Shown in pieces: positions 11,801 to 26,800 of a stretch of DNA of 64,000 nucleotides (its first letter is position 1; each line of letters starts with the position of its first letter). The notes under the pieces are model-generated. The model was not told where the DNA came from. It saw only the letters and a list, made by a program, of their open reading frames with translations, and did no database searches. The translations under genes and the position numbers were made by a program. Source of the DNA: Nipponacmea schrenckii (taxonomy: Eukaryota; Mollusca; Gastropoda; Lottiidae); assembly GCA_030562195.1 (NCBI GenBank), contig JAUJPP010000005.1:37683106-37747105 (forward strand), given 5' to 3'.

Positions 11801-14800
11801 GATTGTTTCAGATTTATTGAACCCCAAAACCCATGGAGGTTTGTAAACTGGATTGTTAAAATCTTGGATGATTTATATTCATTAGTTGTGTTATATTTCA
11901 TTTGAATGTTATTTGTTGCATTTGTGATTTTTTCTGATTATTAATGGTTGATAATTTGAATTCTGTAACTTTATAATATACTATTTATAATTAGAGTATA
12001 GGAAAGACTGATGACTATATTGTTAGAATGTTGAATGTTATTTCTTGATTTTGTTCAAAAAATTATATTTTTAGACATATTTTTCATGTCTTGGTCTATT
12101 TACAGAATAGATCAATGCCGAATGTTAACCAGCTAAAAAGATCTTTGGAAACCATAGATATTATCCTTAATTTCTTTTTACATTTTTGTAATCTTAAGTG
12201 CTTCATTTATGAACGTCAAGCCCAGAAAATATTGTATGACTCTAAATCTTTTAGACCTTCCTCCAACTAGTTTTACTCCAAGGTGTTCTTGTACTGTACC
12301 TCTGAAATACAAATGATGTACCAGTATATATTATCCTACAGATATTACAGAATTCCTTACATAAATTAAAGAAATCACTCTCTGAACAGAGCTCTTGATT
12401 GGTTGAATATAAAATGACCCAGAATAAGAGATGCATAAGGATTGCATCAGATCATTGATGACAAGTGGAGTCACCCAATGCAGATCCAGACATCCTGATT
12501 TGCATTTGAATCAGATTGTGAAACAAGACACAATTCTTCTGATCTCCATAAAATTGATTTAAAATTAATCTAAAGAAAAATGTCCCAATTAATTTTTGGG
12601 GGAAATTTGGTTTTTTAAAATTTGTGTTTTTGTTTTTTTGTAAATAAAATTCAAAAATATTAATTTTTATTTTTTGGGTTTACTTTTAAAGTTTTTAAGG
12701 AAATTGAAAGACCATGAATTTATTTTTCTCAAAATAAAAACGGAAGTTTTTTTATGGGGGGAAATTTTTTCCCTCCAACAAAATTTAAAAAAAAAAAACC
12801 AGAAAAAAAAATTTTAAAAAAATTTTGAAAGGGGGTGTGAAACCCCTTTTTCCTCTGTTTAAATGTTGTTTTTTCTTAGGGGCCACGGTTGTTTATTTTG
12901 GAAAATTTTTCCCCAACTTTCCAAAGTTTCCATTCCTCCTTGTTTTGGTTTCATTTTTAACAAAAAAGAAAAAAAAAAATTAAATTAAAATTAACGAAAA
13001 CAAAAGGTTAAAGGGGAATAAATTTAAATTAAAGAAAATAACCCTTAATTTGGGGAAAAAAAATTTTAAAACGTTTGAAATTTTTGTTTTAATTTTCCCT
13101 TTTAATTAATTTTTTCCAAAAATTTTTAAATTAACAGTATATTTTAAAAAAATTTTTTCCAAAATTTTTTAAAATTTTTCCCCCTTTTTTTCCGGGTTAA
13201 AATTTTTTCCAAAACCACTTAAGAAAAATTGGGTCCGGGGAAAAAGGAATTTTTACTTTTTGAGTTGGGAATTAAAAAAGTTGGGGAAAATGTAGCCGGG
13301 CTAGCTCTGGGGGTAATGAACTAACTCAGTTGATAAGTTCAAAACTTTAATTTATAAAAAAAAAACCTGTAAAAATAATATAATACAATTAACACAAATA
13401 TACATCAACAGATCTTATAACAAAGTATCACAGTATATCTGGTATTACAAAGAAAATATCTATATGCACATAAAACACTTATTTACACTTTCACTAATAA
13501 AAGGCTATGTACCTTGCAAATTGATGTCTATGCTATGAAATATAGAAATGAAAGAAAAGTAAAACTAACCCAAAGATGGGGTTTTAACTACTGACTGCTG
13601 AATGTAATTATAGCTTACCATAGTATATAAACCTGTGAATTAATTATAATAAATGTAATTAAACAAAAGACTTAATTTATGAAACATATAAGATGCAAAA
13701 TTTACTAAAAACAATATGGCTGCCATTACTAAACATTAGAATTACTATGGTTACATTTACACAACTCTCTTACAAAATATAGTTTCCCCAGAAAGACAAT
13801 TACCCAATAAAATACCCAAAACACACATACCTGTGAAGTTATTTAGAGACAATAACTATGCTGAAAACAGAGGTTTGAAGCAAAGGCTATATATTTCCCA
13901 AAGGTTGAAATAGTAGCTAACACTTCAAAGACTGAGGTAAAAGTAAAGTGTTTGGCTGGATAGGTGATGAAACTCACTGACAAACTCACTATGCTGGCCA
14001 ATGACAGAAGGTGACATGGTCCAGTGAGGTCAGTTCAGTAAGAAACTAAGAGAGGGCAAATGATTAAAACATTAGTATAAGGCCAGTGTAAGGTAATTAT
14101 GTGCTAATTAAACAGTAGTGGTGCATTAAGACAAGATAACAATTAAATAAAACAACCAAGTTTCTTTAAAAATGCACCCTGCCACACTAGTCTATTAAAG
14201 ACATTATTGTACTATGTTGGGAAGCTGAGTCTTTCTTTCATTCTTCCATTTTGGTTAAGATTTTTACTTCGTTTGTAGAAACACTTTAAATATTTGAAGC
14301 TAGATGATTTATAACAAGATTCTGTTGCCCATATTCTAATTCAATGTCTGAAATTCATTTAAGGGACATTTTTCTTTTATCAATAATTGAAATTTTTGTT
14401 AAAATATTAAACAATTAGAAGCTTTAGAGAAATAAGACCATTTTTATACGCCCACATTATAATGTGGTCGTATATTGTTGTCACCCCTGTCCGTCAGTCT
14501 GTCGGTCCGTCTGTCCACATTTGCTCGTGAACGCAAATAGAGACTACAGTTTTTGTCGGATTTGAATGAAACTTGCTGTGATCATTTATATTGATGAGAT
14601 CTCGGACAAGTTCGAAATTGGCAATTTTTGGATGATCAGTTTTTGAGTTATTGCACTTGACTTGGTAGTAAAAACGCGTCAAAATTGGCTTGTGAACACG
14701 ATAGAGACTACAGTTTTCATCGGATTTAAATGAAACTTTCTGTGATCATTAATATTGATGAGATCTTGGACAAGTTCGGAATTGGTGATTTTTCGATGAA

Positions 14801-17800
14801 TGGTTTTTGAGTTATTGCACTTGACTTAGCCAAAACGCGTCGAAATTGGCTTCTGAACGCGATAGACACTACAGTTTTCATCGGATTTAAATGAAACTTT
14901 CTGTGATCATTAATATTGATGAGATCTTGGACAAGTTCGGAATTGAAGTTCGGTTTTTGAGTTATTGCACTTGACTTAGCCAAAACGCGTAAAAATTGAT
15001 TTGTGAACGCGATAGAGACTACAGTTTTCATCAAATTTGAATGAAACTTGCTGTGATCATTTATATTGATGAGATCTTGGACAAGTTCAAAATTGGTGAT
15101 TTTTCGATGAATGGTTTTTGAGTTATTGCAATTGGCTTGTGAACACGATAGAGATCACAATTTCCATTTGATTTGAAATTTGGTGTTATCATTTATATTG
15201 ATGAAATCTTGGACAAGTTTGATCATGACGATTTTTGGGTGAACGTCTTTTGAGTTCAGTCAAATTGCATCCAGTCAAATTGCGTCGAAATAGACTTGTG
15301 AACACAATAGAGACAACAGTTTTCATCTGATTGGTATGAAATTTGGTGTGATCATTGAAGTTGATGTCATCTTGGTCAAGTTCAAAATTGACATTTCGAT
15401 ATACTGTTTTTGAGTTATTGCACTTGACTTAGTCAAAACGCGGCTTGTGATTGCGATAGACAATACAGTTTTCATCTGATTTTTATGAAATTTGTTGTGA
15501 ACATTTATATTGACGAGAACTTGGATTAGACCTAAATAATCTTAGAGTCTTTGCCTGTGTTAAAACAGAAAATATATTTTAAAGTGGGCGTATCTTGCTA
15601 GGCAACCACTTGTTATGGATGTAGTACTTCTCTTTAATTTTACCAATGTTTCAATTAGAATAAACATCAAGCATTACAATAATTAAATAAAACATTGCTA
15701 AAAATTAAAGAGAAGTAGTATATCCATATTAGTGATGCTATTTACAAATGTTCTATCTACTTCTTAAAATGTCATTTAGAGATTAAATTAGAATCTTATT
15801 TTCAGCTTCATTTTGTCTATAAATTCAATCAGACACATTTCTTAATAGGAAGTGGGTGGCAATTTGAGTAGAAAATGAGACAGGCCTGCATTTGGGCCCT
15901 TAGTTATGAGTTTCTTATGATTGAGTTCCCAAATGCCTGGTACTGTGAGCTTCCTTTAAAATTTAGTGGCTCTCACACAGCCTCTCTTGTTATTTGTTAT
16001 TAAGATACACAAATTAGTTTTGAAATATATCAATATCAATTGTCACTGTATTGATAGACATCTCTTATCATTTCATTAGTAATACAGTATTAGGTAGTCT
16101 CAGAAAACTGATTGTAAGACTTTCATTAAAAAGACTGTGATGGAAATTTTGATAATGCATGTTATTTGAAGGTGCCATGTCGTTATGTAGACAGTAAATG
16201 AAGTTTATTTTAAGTCTAATTATTAGGTGTCATCCCAGGTGATAGAAAATGTACCAAATTGAATATATTATTACTTCTATTCTAACAGACCTATAATCTC
16301 ATTCTGTTCATTATTCAGATCTGTCTGGTAGTTGGTCTCATATTTTTTCAAGTTTAATGTACAAATAGCATGAGAAAGAGGACATGAAATGAAAATGCTA
16401 TTAATTAAATATGAACATACAAAGCTGACTGTACATGATAAGATTTTAATATTATAGCTATTACATAGAGTATTGCAACATTTTTTGTATAAGATTGGGA
16501 GATAGGCTATTCATCATTTTCTTTACAAATAACAGTAGAATTTGTTAATTTTATTTCTTCCATAGGAAGTAAACTAGTCATCTCAGAGGCTATTTGAAAT
16601 GTTATTTACTTACGTACACTGATCTATTGGTCAAGGGTTAAAAAAGGCTAGCTAACCTCTGCAGGTGAAAGGTTACTTGATAATATCGGTGGAAACAGAA
16701 AGGGCAATATCAATAATATCCTAATCCTTTTATAATCCTAAGCAAGAGCAGAAACTTCTATTTTAATCGGGTCTTAAAGGGATTGTAAGGAGATTTTCTA
16801 AAAACAATATGTGTATAAGAAACACTGAGAGCATCGATTTGTACTCTTTCCATTTTCAATCAAACTTATATATTATATGTTTTGTGAAGTCAGTATCACA
16901 AAGTTCTGTATAAATATATCAATAGCAGCTATGGCTATAGTGATGTCAAAACTTAATTTTATTGGAATTGCAGGAACCACAATGTTCCCATATCAACAAT
17001 CTCTTCTATATTTGATGTTTATATTTCAGGGAGGTTATACACAACCTGCTCATTATGTGGATCCATCAACACTTAATAAACGTCAGGTTTTATATAAATA
17101 CTGGGCTCGATGGGGAGTCTGGTACAAATACCAACCTCTTGATCACATTAGAGAATACTTTGGAGAGAAAATAGGAATATATTTTGCTTGGCTTGGTAAG
17201 TATAGGATGGTTATCTTAATTCCAACACATGTAAAATAAAAAGTTTTTTGTTACTATCAGTTGGTCTGATGTGGAAAACTAATTATTAAGATGAGACAAT
17301 TAATGGAAGCCTGCTGTACGTGTTGAAGATTCATTGACAGTTGGAAATAAAATAGAGTTGGCTTATGTCTAATTTTGTACTCTTTGCACACTGCATGGTG
17401 ATGTCTGTCTGTCCAATTAGGTGCAGAAGAGTAGGATATATATTCCCATTAATTTCATTTAATTTCTAATTCAAATGGATTGTTTGAATTGACTTTCATC
17501 TGGGCTGTTTCTATGGAAATACCATACCACAATTTGTTGCTATATGAATACTAGACTCTTTTTATTGGAATCTCATATAAACACGAAATCCAAAATTTTG
17601 TAATAACGATAAAACACAACTATTGTTCACGGTGAAAAATAAACTTAACAAGACATAACAGAATAGATCTTATATTTAACAAGCAACACAAGGGTATTTT
17701 ATGATATAACTCACTTCTTTAATAAAGTACGTAACGTTTCAACACAAGTCTTCAGATGAAATGAAGAAGAGATTCATCTGATGAGGATATTATAAATTGT

Positions 17801-20800
17801 GTTTAATGATATGTATTTTATATAAGTAGTGTGTTATGCAGGGCTGTTGATTTGGCGATATATCACGGACATGTCCATTTGCTCATCTAAAATTGAATAA
17901 AGGTTCCACAAGTATAAGCAATGACGTTAAAAAAAACAAAAATGAAATATTTAATTGCCAAACTATCAAACTTAGGTTACCAAGCACGATTAGCCAATTA
18001 ATTTAGTTAATTAAGGGGTGCCGGTAAGAGGGGGATTCATCAACAATGATTATACATTAACATATTCTCTTGTGTTTCTTTTTTCTTGTACCCTCAACTT
18101 CTAAATGTCATCCAAATCAAAGATCTGATATTATTATTATTTCTGACTTTAACTTTCTTTTTGGTAGGTTTTTATACAGCTTGGTTGTTACCAGCATCCA
18201 TTGTTGGCTTACTGGTTTTTATATATGGTTGTGTTACAGTGTCTAATAATGTCCCAGGGTATGTTAATCTTAGGTTTCATGTCCAACTTTTAATAATATT
18301 TTACAATTAACAATGTGTTTTTGTTATGCCAATTTGTTGATTTTTTGTCAGGACCGGTCACGTACGGTATAATAGACAGTTGCATAGATATATTAAATGG
18401 AGATGTATGTTATAAAGCTAGACAGATAACATCAATTTGACTTTTGGAATAGATATGGTTTGAGATATCAAGTGAATGCTGCTTCTATAGTGTTCTTTGT
18501 CATCTTCACATTTACCATTCTAGTGGTTATTAGGTGACTTGTAAAAAAAATTGTTCTAAGCATCAAACCTTAAGCTCTTAATCACCAGTGTTACATGGTT
18601 ATTTTGGTTATTAGTCCTGTCTGGAATTGATTTTATCAGTTGACTGAGTGAAATGGTGATATATATTTGTTTGTAGAAATGAAGTCTGTGACAGTGGTAA
18701 GAACTATAAAATGTGTCCACTGTGTGATGAAGATATAGGTTGTGAATACTGGTACCTATCAGATGTCTGTTTATTTGTCGAGGTGGCATATTTATTCGAT
18801 CACCCTGGAACAGTATTTTATGCTATATTTATTTCCTTTTGGTGTAAGTAAACCTTGCTGAAAAAATTTTTCTGTGAACCCAAATTATTAACATGGATAT
18901 GATTGTTTGTGATAAAAGAGTTGTTATAGATTTCATTTTTTTTTAGTGGCATTTTTTAACTAGATAGTAAATTTGTTGTCAAATTTTACTACATCGAACA
19001 CTACATAGTGGTGCTCTGTGCTCATCTATATTAGGAGCAAAAAAGTAGAAATTTTTCTATTTCAAGAAGATATATAAATCTTGTATTCACAATTTTTTTT
19101 TTCTTGTAGCTGTTACATTCCTGGAGTATTGGAAGAGAAAAAATGCAAGTTTAGCCCATCATTGGGATGTTTTAGATTTTGAAGATGAAGAGGTTTGTAC
19201 CTTTGATAAGATTGTTATCTGGAAGCATTACCTTGATATAAATCTTGTCTAATGATTCAATATGATTATATCCCAGAACATGATGTAGACAACTGTAAGT
19301 TTGTTTTATTTGAATTGATGTCTATATATACCCTATATATTCCCTATATATTCTCTATATATACCCTATATATTCCCTATATATACCTTAATAATTGTCA
19401 ATAATTTTAGGAGCGACCTAGAACAGAATATGCTGCCAAAGCTCCTGAGTGGAAGGAAAACCCTGTAACTGGTATCAGGGAACCTTATTTTGATCCCAGA
19501 AATCGTCTACCGCGTATTTTATCAGGAATGGCCGTTATTGTTATTATGGTAAGTAGAAGAGAAACATTATAAAGGAAAGAAAAACATGGAATTTCATTTA
19601 AGCTTATAGTTGGTATGGCCAAAAAAATGGTTCTTGTGTCACAATTTGTCTTCTGTCCTAGTTCAAACTGTAACAGTTTACCAGCTATATTTTCTGATTT
19701 AAGGGGGTTGACAACCTTATCGTTCGAGGTGTATTTCAATCAAGAAACGTATTAAGTTGATATCTATTCTATTTGGCATTAAAAGAAACTCAACTAGTAA
19801 AAATTTTAGCTCAATCGCTTCAGTAGTTTGTCAAATATCGGTCCGTAAATATAATCTATTTATAGGACACAATGGGGTATTCCTCTATGTAGACGTACAA
19901 TTACGTTGTCAGTTGACATTTTTGAGTACTACGTCATCAGCTAAATAAACCTTTTCTACGTTCGTCCAATGACATTGCGTTTGTCGATCAGGTTTGCATT
20001 GGGGGAATCCAGAAGTCACGTGATTTCCCATGAATCTTTACGTCATATGTAAACAGAGAAATTTTATGATTGGTGGGTGAAGGGTTTTATCATGTGCTAA
20101 CCATTGTTTTAGCACTCCAATTGTGGATAGGTTCATATCGATGCCTAAAAGGTTTAGATTTTGAAGATGAAGAGGTTTGTACCTTTGATAAGATTGTTAC
20201 TGGAAGCATTACCTTGATATAAATCTTGTCTAATGATTCAATATGATATATCCCAGAACATGATTTAGACAACTGTAAGTTTGTTTTATTTGAATTGGTT
20301 TTTTTATATATACCCTATATATACTTAATTTTCCCTATATATACCTTAATAATTGTCAATAATTTTAGGAGCGACCTAGAACAGAATATGCTGCCAAAGC
20401 TCCTGAGTGGAAGGAAAACCCTGTAACTGGTATCAGGGAACCTTATTTTGATCCCAGAAATCGTCTACCGCGTATTTTATCAGGAATGGCCGTTATTGTT
20501 ATTATGGTAAGTAGAAGAGAAACATTATAAAGGAAAGAAAAACATGGAATTTCATTTAAGCTTATAGTTGGTATGGCCAAAAAAATGGTTCTTGTGTCAC
20601 AATTTGTCTTCTGTCCTAGTTCAAACTGTAACAGTTTACCAGCTATAGTTTCTGATTTAAACAAATTTATTATAAGTCTCATTTGTGGGGTTCTGTAGAT
20701 AGTTGTCATGATGTAAAATGGTTGTGTTGGGATCTAGTCTTGTAAAAAGAAAGAAGCAACTATATCTTACCAGGATATCCACTTAGGTTTACAGTTAAGG

Positions 20801-23800
20801 GTCCTTTCCACCAGCTGGTCCTTGGCCAAACCTTATGGCATTTATCTTTCCCAGATTATCCATACCCATATACAGCTGGGTCAACTGGAATTATGAGTGA
20901 AGATGACTTATTCAAGGTCAAATGTTGGATCCAACAGCTGCCATTTGCTTGATGTTTGTTAGTCTTTCCTGTATTATTCCAGTTGTTGCAAATGAATTTG
21001 CATAATTTTAGCGAGATCAATCAAGATGTTTGACCAAGGTCCAGCTAAAATCTATTGTGAACCTAAGTTCTTCCATTTCTTCTCTTTGGGATTTCATCAT
21101 ATCATTCCCTCCTTCAATTAGCCATTTGGATTTAGTTTCATATTTATTTCTTCACTGACATGTTCAAACGAATTCCCCCATTCACCTATTATATATTTCA
21201 GATGTTTTTAGTGATGATATTTATTATTGCTGTTATAATGTACCGTGTTCTAGTCAGTATACCCCTGTTTGAAAATAAAGATTTACGATCTAAAGCTTCA
21301 ATGATCGCTAGTTTATCAGCTGCTGTGGTCAATTTAATTATCATTATGGCTTTGGGTCGTGTTTATGAAAAACTTGCCTTAAAATTAACTCAATGGGGTA
21401 AGTATAGTTTGATATTAATGATAATGCACTTTTCAATATGCTGAGGTCTTGAATTTGGACCAAAAAAATTCTTTTAAGCCCAGTTATTTATAGTCAAAGG
21501 TTTAACATGGAAAAGATCTGGAGCTTTTGATTCCTCTCGCAATTATTGTGATCACAAGGTCTTTGTCATGAATTTTCATTTGATATTTACTTTCTCATAT
21601 TTACTACTACAACTAAGTGGTGAAAACAGGGAAAACTCCTTTTACGGCCACAACATCAAATGTGGTAAAATGAAGCTAAATGGCAGCTGTAGGACTACAA
21701 GGGTTCTGAACAGCATTGTTTAAAAAATAGGCAAACAATAAACAAAACCGAAAATGTATCCAGGAAAGATTATTTTTTATTATTAAGGAACTATTTATAT
21801 ATATATTTCAGAAATGCATCGAACACAGTCTGAATTTGAAGACCAGTTAACTTTTAAAGTTTTTATCTTTCAATTTGTCAATTTCTATTCTTCTATTATA
21901 TACGTAGCTTTCTTCAAGGGCAAGTAAGTAGAAGTAAAACTTTCTTTAATTTTTATTTATCAGCCTGGTTTCCCCTTGTCAGTGATGCAGATCGGAGAGA
22001 CTGACATGGAAAAAAGTCTAGTCATTCTGTTGGGACAATAAACTGATGCCCTGTGTGCTACAGACTGTGCGAGTTAAAGACCCCTTGACAGTTGGAAATG
22101 GCAAAAAGTTACACTTTCCTTCTCTATTGATAGTTGAATCCAATGAAAGGTTCTTGTGGATGAACAGAATCAACTAATGTATTGTTGAGATTAATATTGT
22201 AGTGTTATTGCATAATATATTTTCAGATTTGTTGGCTATCCTGGTCATTATAACAGATTTTTTGGTCTCAGAAGTGAAGAGGTGAGATGAATAATATAGA
22301 GCTCTTCTATAATAATTACAGACTAGAATACCATGTGTGTTTTGATACTTTCAATAAGAGGTTTTGATACAAACTCAGAATGACTTCCTTAATTAATCTT
22401 AGGAACATCAAAACTTGATGAATTTTTCATAGATAGGTCCTGTTAAATCGGAAGATTTCTAATTATCTACTAAATTAGTTCCAATTGTATAGTATACTTT
22501 ATAACCAATTTAAAATGTATTTTGGTTTTATGAATTATTTCTCTCTGCTATTATGTATTTAAAAAATGAAATGAATTGAGTTTTATGTCCTACTTTTCTA
22601 CCCTACTTTTCTACCCCTCATGAAGATGGCTAATGAAGACCGAAACGGCTATTTTACAGACAGTATAATATGTTCTTTACAGTAACGCAGGTGTCACAAT
22701 TTTAATTGACAGGTCATGTGGGTGGGTCATGTTGTCTTTCCAAGGTTTTAGGGTTGGGGAATGGAAATGCGCATAATGAATAACAGAAGAGGTTGGATTA
22801 GTAACATATTTTACTGGTTGTGACCGCCCCTTTTCCACGCTCCTTATTATACTGGTCATAAGATAGACCCCACCAATGAAGACGGTATTATGTATTTCAG
22901 TGTAATAATGGGGGATGTCTAATAGAACTGGCCCAACAACTAGCTGTTATCATGATTGGTAAACAAATGATAAACAATATACAAGAAGTTGTTGTTCCGT
23001 AAGTTATTTTTCTGATAGTAAAAATTCTGTACAAGATTTATGGTTGGATATTTGACTAAGTTGTAATCAAAGTAGAGCCAGATAATTGAAAAAACTGATT
23101 AATTTGATTGCTTAATGATAAATACACCATTAGACTGAAAGCCATGAACCTTGTATGGAAGCCAATAGCGGCCATCCTCTTTTTTCAATGTCTCCAAGTC
23201 GACAAGTCGCCGGATTTCAAAGTCGCCAACTCGACAAGTCACCGGAAATTCGAAATGGCGACTTGGCGCCCTTGAAATCTGGCGACTTTGAAATCCGTCG
23301 AGTTGTCTCCAACTCGACAGGTCGCCGGATTTCAAAGTCGACAAGTCGCCAAGTCGTTTTTAACAAATGGCCGCTATCGGCTTCCATAACCTTGGCAATC
23401 TTTTTACTATTTGTATTAGATAAACTTGTACTAAGAGATCTTTTTCAGATCAAATATAGTAACAAGTGAAGCTTCTTTATTCAAGCTCTATCCTGCAGTT
23501 TAATAAGGAATTTTATATTTCAGGAAAGCCAAAGCCTTATGGCATCGATTCCGTGTGAAAATAGATAAAAGTGTTCCTAGAATGAGATGGGAGAAAGATT
23601 TTGAATTGATAGAAAATGAAGGGTTATTTCAAGAATATTTAGAAATGGGTGAGATTGAAATATTCCGGAGATTATTCAAAGGGCAGCAACTCTTACTATG
23701 CTTTACATTGTAAATTCAGTTTGTTCTATTCTGTGGCAAGGAAGACTTTGTAGATTGTATACTTAATGTAATGACTAAAAAATAAAAGGCTTCCTCTATG

Positions 23801-26800
23801 ATAACATGAAGCTGAGATGCTGCAAAGTACTATAGGTTGAACCTTATTATGACAGCTGAAATATTACCTATTATTTTGTGCCATTGTTTCATAAGTATTA
23901 ATGTCTATATATCTCTTCAAAAGGTTATGATTTATTTAAAAATCAAGACTTGCTAATCAATACCTAATATTTTATACCTTACTTCTTTTTCAGTTCTACA
24001 GTTTGGTTTTATAACCATATTTGTAGCTGCCTTCCCTCTAGCTCCATTATTTGCGTTATTAAATAATTGGATTGAGATCAGACTTGATGCTAATAAATTT
24101 GTGAGTGAAACTCGTCGACCAGTGGCTGAGAGGGCTAAAAGTATTGGTGTATGGTATACTATATTAGATGCACTAGCTCAGTTAGCTGTTATTAGCAATG
24201 TAAGTGAAAATAATTTGTAAAGCCAGCCTGATTCAGATCACTGCCTCGTCATGTGGCTTGTAAATATTTTAATACAATATGTCACATATCATATTGGCAT
24301 GATGTATCCTTACAAAATTACATCAAGGATGGAAATCCATAACCCTATCACATCTGAAGATAGGGCCAGATTTGTCAGGGTTTGATATAGTATGACAGAT
24401 GGAAACAAAAAAGAGTAGGCTAATGCCGCTGTCCTGGCAAATATCCCTCATTGCACACTGAATGGCGTTGCCCGTCTTCAGTAGTCCATTTGTTTCAGAA
24501 GAGTAGGATGTAAACCTCCTTTCATTTGTTTGATACAGTAAGTAATATATAATGATATAATGTATCTATCAGTGGTGTATCATTCCAGCACAAATAACCA
24601 TTCACTATTTTCTCTTTAATACGGGTACCCTATGTAATATTACACATATTTTGTATTTTACAGGCGTTTTTAATCGCATTTACATCTGAGTTTTTACCCA
24701 GATTATTGTACCAATATGAATATGACTGGGATTTAAAAGGTTATACTAATTTTACTCTAGCCACAGCTCCAAATGGTACACTATCACAGGAATGCAGGTA
24801 AATACTTGTTTTAATATCAATATCTTTTATTAACTTAATCAGAATATAGAATAACTAATAGTGTAGTAGGAAATATGACAAGTTAAATAAATAACCTTGT
24901 TTATTGTTTATAGGACATATAGAAGCAGGAAAGTTACATTAAACCATTAAGATATATGGATGTAGTACTTCTTACTTTATTACATACTGATACTAATCAT
25001 ACATAATCTTGTTTATCTTATAAAGAAGTGTAAATAACTTGCATTTTGAGTCTTGAATAATAATTGACATAAGCTTATAGCACAACTTTATTGTTGTATT
25101 ATTAAAAATAACTTTTGCTTAAATAATTTGTTTGTTAGCAGTTTTGTTTAGCTGACTAATTCAATGCTTTATATTATGCTTTTCATTATGATTTTTGTAG
25201 ATATAGAGATTTTCGTGATGCAAAAGGTGAACATACTTTATTCTACTGGAGGTTAATGGGTATCAGATTGGGTTTTGTTATAATATTTGAGGTAAGTTAA
25301 AAAATTCTTGAGCTTTTACTACTATGATTGGAAAGTGTTTTGGTCTATATAGCCTTTGGCAGCTTAACCCTAATACAGACTTATTGGCTATAACATGAAA
25401 TGAATATACCAAATAAATGATGTCAGCTTACTGGACTCTCTAAAAAGCGTGCTGAATTGCCAAATCTATTAACATAGTGGCATCAGGTGTTCTTAAAGGC
25501 TAAGGATGCCATACTCTGCATAGAACTTACATTAAACTATTGTCTATTACAGCATTTAGTATTTGGCGTCTGTAGATTGATAGATGTTTTAGTGCCAGAT
25601 GTGCCAGGAACATTGGAATTAAAGATAAAACGAGAGCGCTACTTAGCTAAACAAGCTCTAGCTGACACTGAGACAATGATACTGGTATGTATAGTAAACT
25701 TTTTTTTTTACATTGGAAATTTATCAGGAGTGTACAAATTTACTCAATGTTTTATAAATTTTGGTATAACATTTTCTCTCAAACGGATAGATGTATTTCT
25801 GTTGCTCATTGAATAAAAGTAATAATAACCTGAATATTGAATCTATGTATTGAGCAATGGAGGAAACTTGAGTTGGAAGTGAACTATAGGTCCACATTCA
25901 ACATTCAATAAATCTTATAACAGGTCTTCTCAAAAGTATGGTATTTCTCATGGGAAAAATCCATTTCATGAATTTTTGCGGAACAGGTATTTATTTGTAT
26001 GATAATTATAAAATGAATAAAGATAGTGTTCCTAATTAGTATAAAGTAGAGGAAATAAAGAACTATTTTGACAGTATAATAATATTACGCCAATACGATG
26101 CAAAACATGTAATATTTTATTTCAAGCGTTATGATGAAAGCACGAAGAGAGGTGAAATTAATTTGTTGGTTTTTTTTGTTGAAAATTGTTAGTTTTAATT
26201 ATTGTTGATTATTTTACTTTAAAAGTTTTGAGTCTTACTTTGATCATTTGAATTTTGCCTGGAAAGTTTTCAGAATTTCTCAAATGACGAGATTTATCAA
26301 CAGTGTTTTTGCCTTAAGTTTGTTAATTTAATAATAAATATTATTTTAGATGTTCCATGAATTCGCTGAAAACGGTGATGAGCAGGTGAAATAAACATCT
26401 TCAAATACAAGTTTCAGATTAACCCATTTAACACCGTTCCTCAGTCTAATATTATAAATTTTGACTACCATCCATAATATTTACATTAATTTTAACAGCT
26501 TTTTTTTGATAAACTTCCTTAATTTCAGATTAATCAAGTTTTCTCTTTCAAAATTTAACATGTTTAGATGCACATATTGCAACCTAAAAGCTTGCACAAA
26601 CTTTCAGTTGGGTTCTTTATCTTCACAATTTTCAGTTACAGAATATTGAGGACACATGATGCTTTTATTAATAATTTATTTTGAGTTTGATACTCAAAAC
26701 CAGGTTAGTGACAATCTAATTATTAGATTACTATTTCCTTTCTGTATTTTTCTGATACATTTTGGTCTACAAAAGTACAAGTTCTATACTGCGGTCTAGC

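Noticed and set aside
22600..22660. CTAATGAAGACCGAAACGG-like words, and GTTGAAACGTTACGTAC read on the minus strand near 17720-17760, as possible hammerhead ribozyme cores
   Set aside because: The CTGATGA core is altered or misplaced and no three-stem fold could be drawn; they may be remnants of Penelope-like elements, but this is not supported.
23099..23469. Overlapping frames of 81 and 104 codons on opposite strands
   Set aside because: They mirror each other because the underlying element is palindromic; no independent protein is implied.
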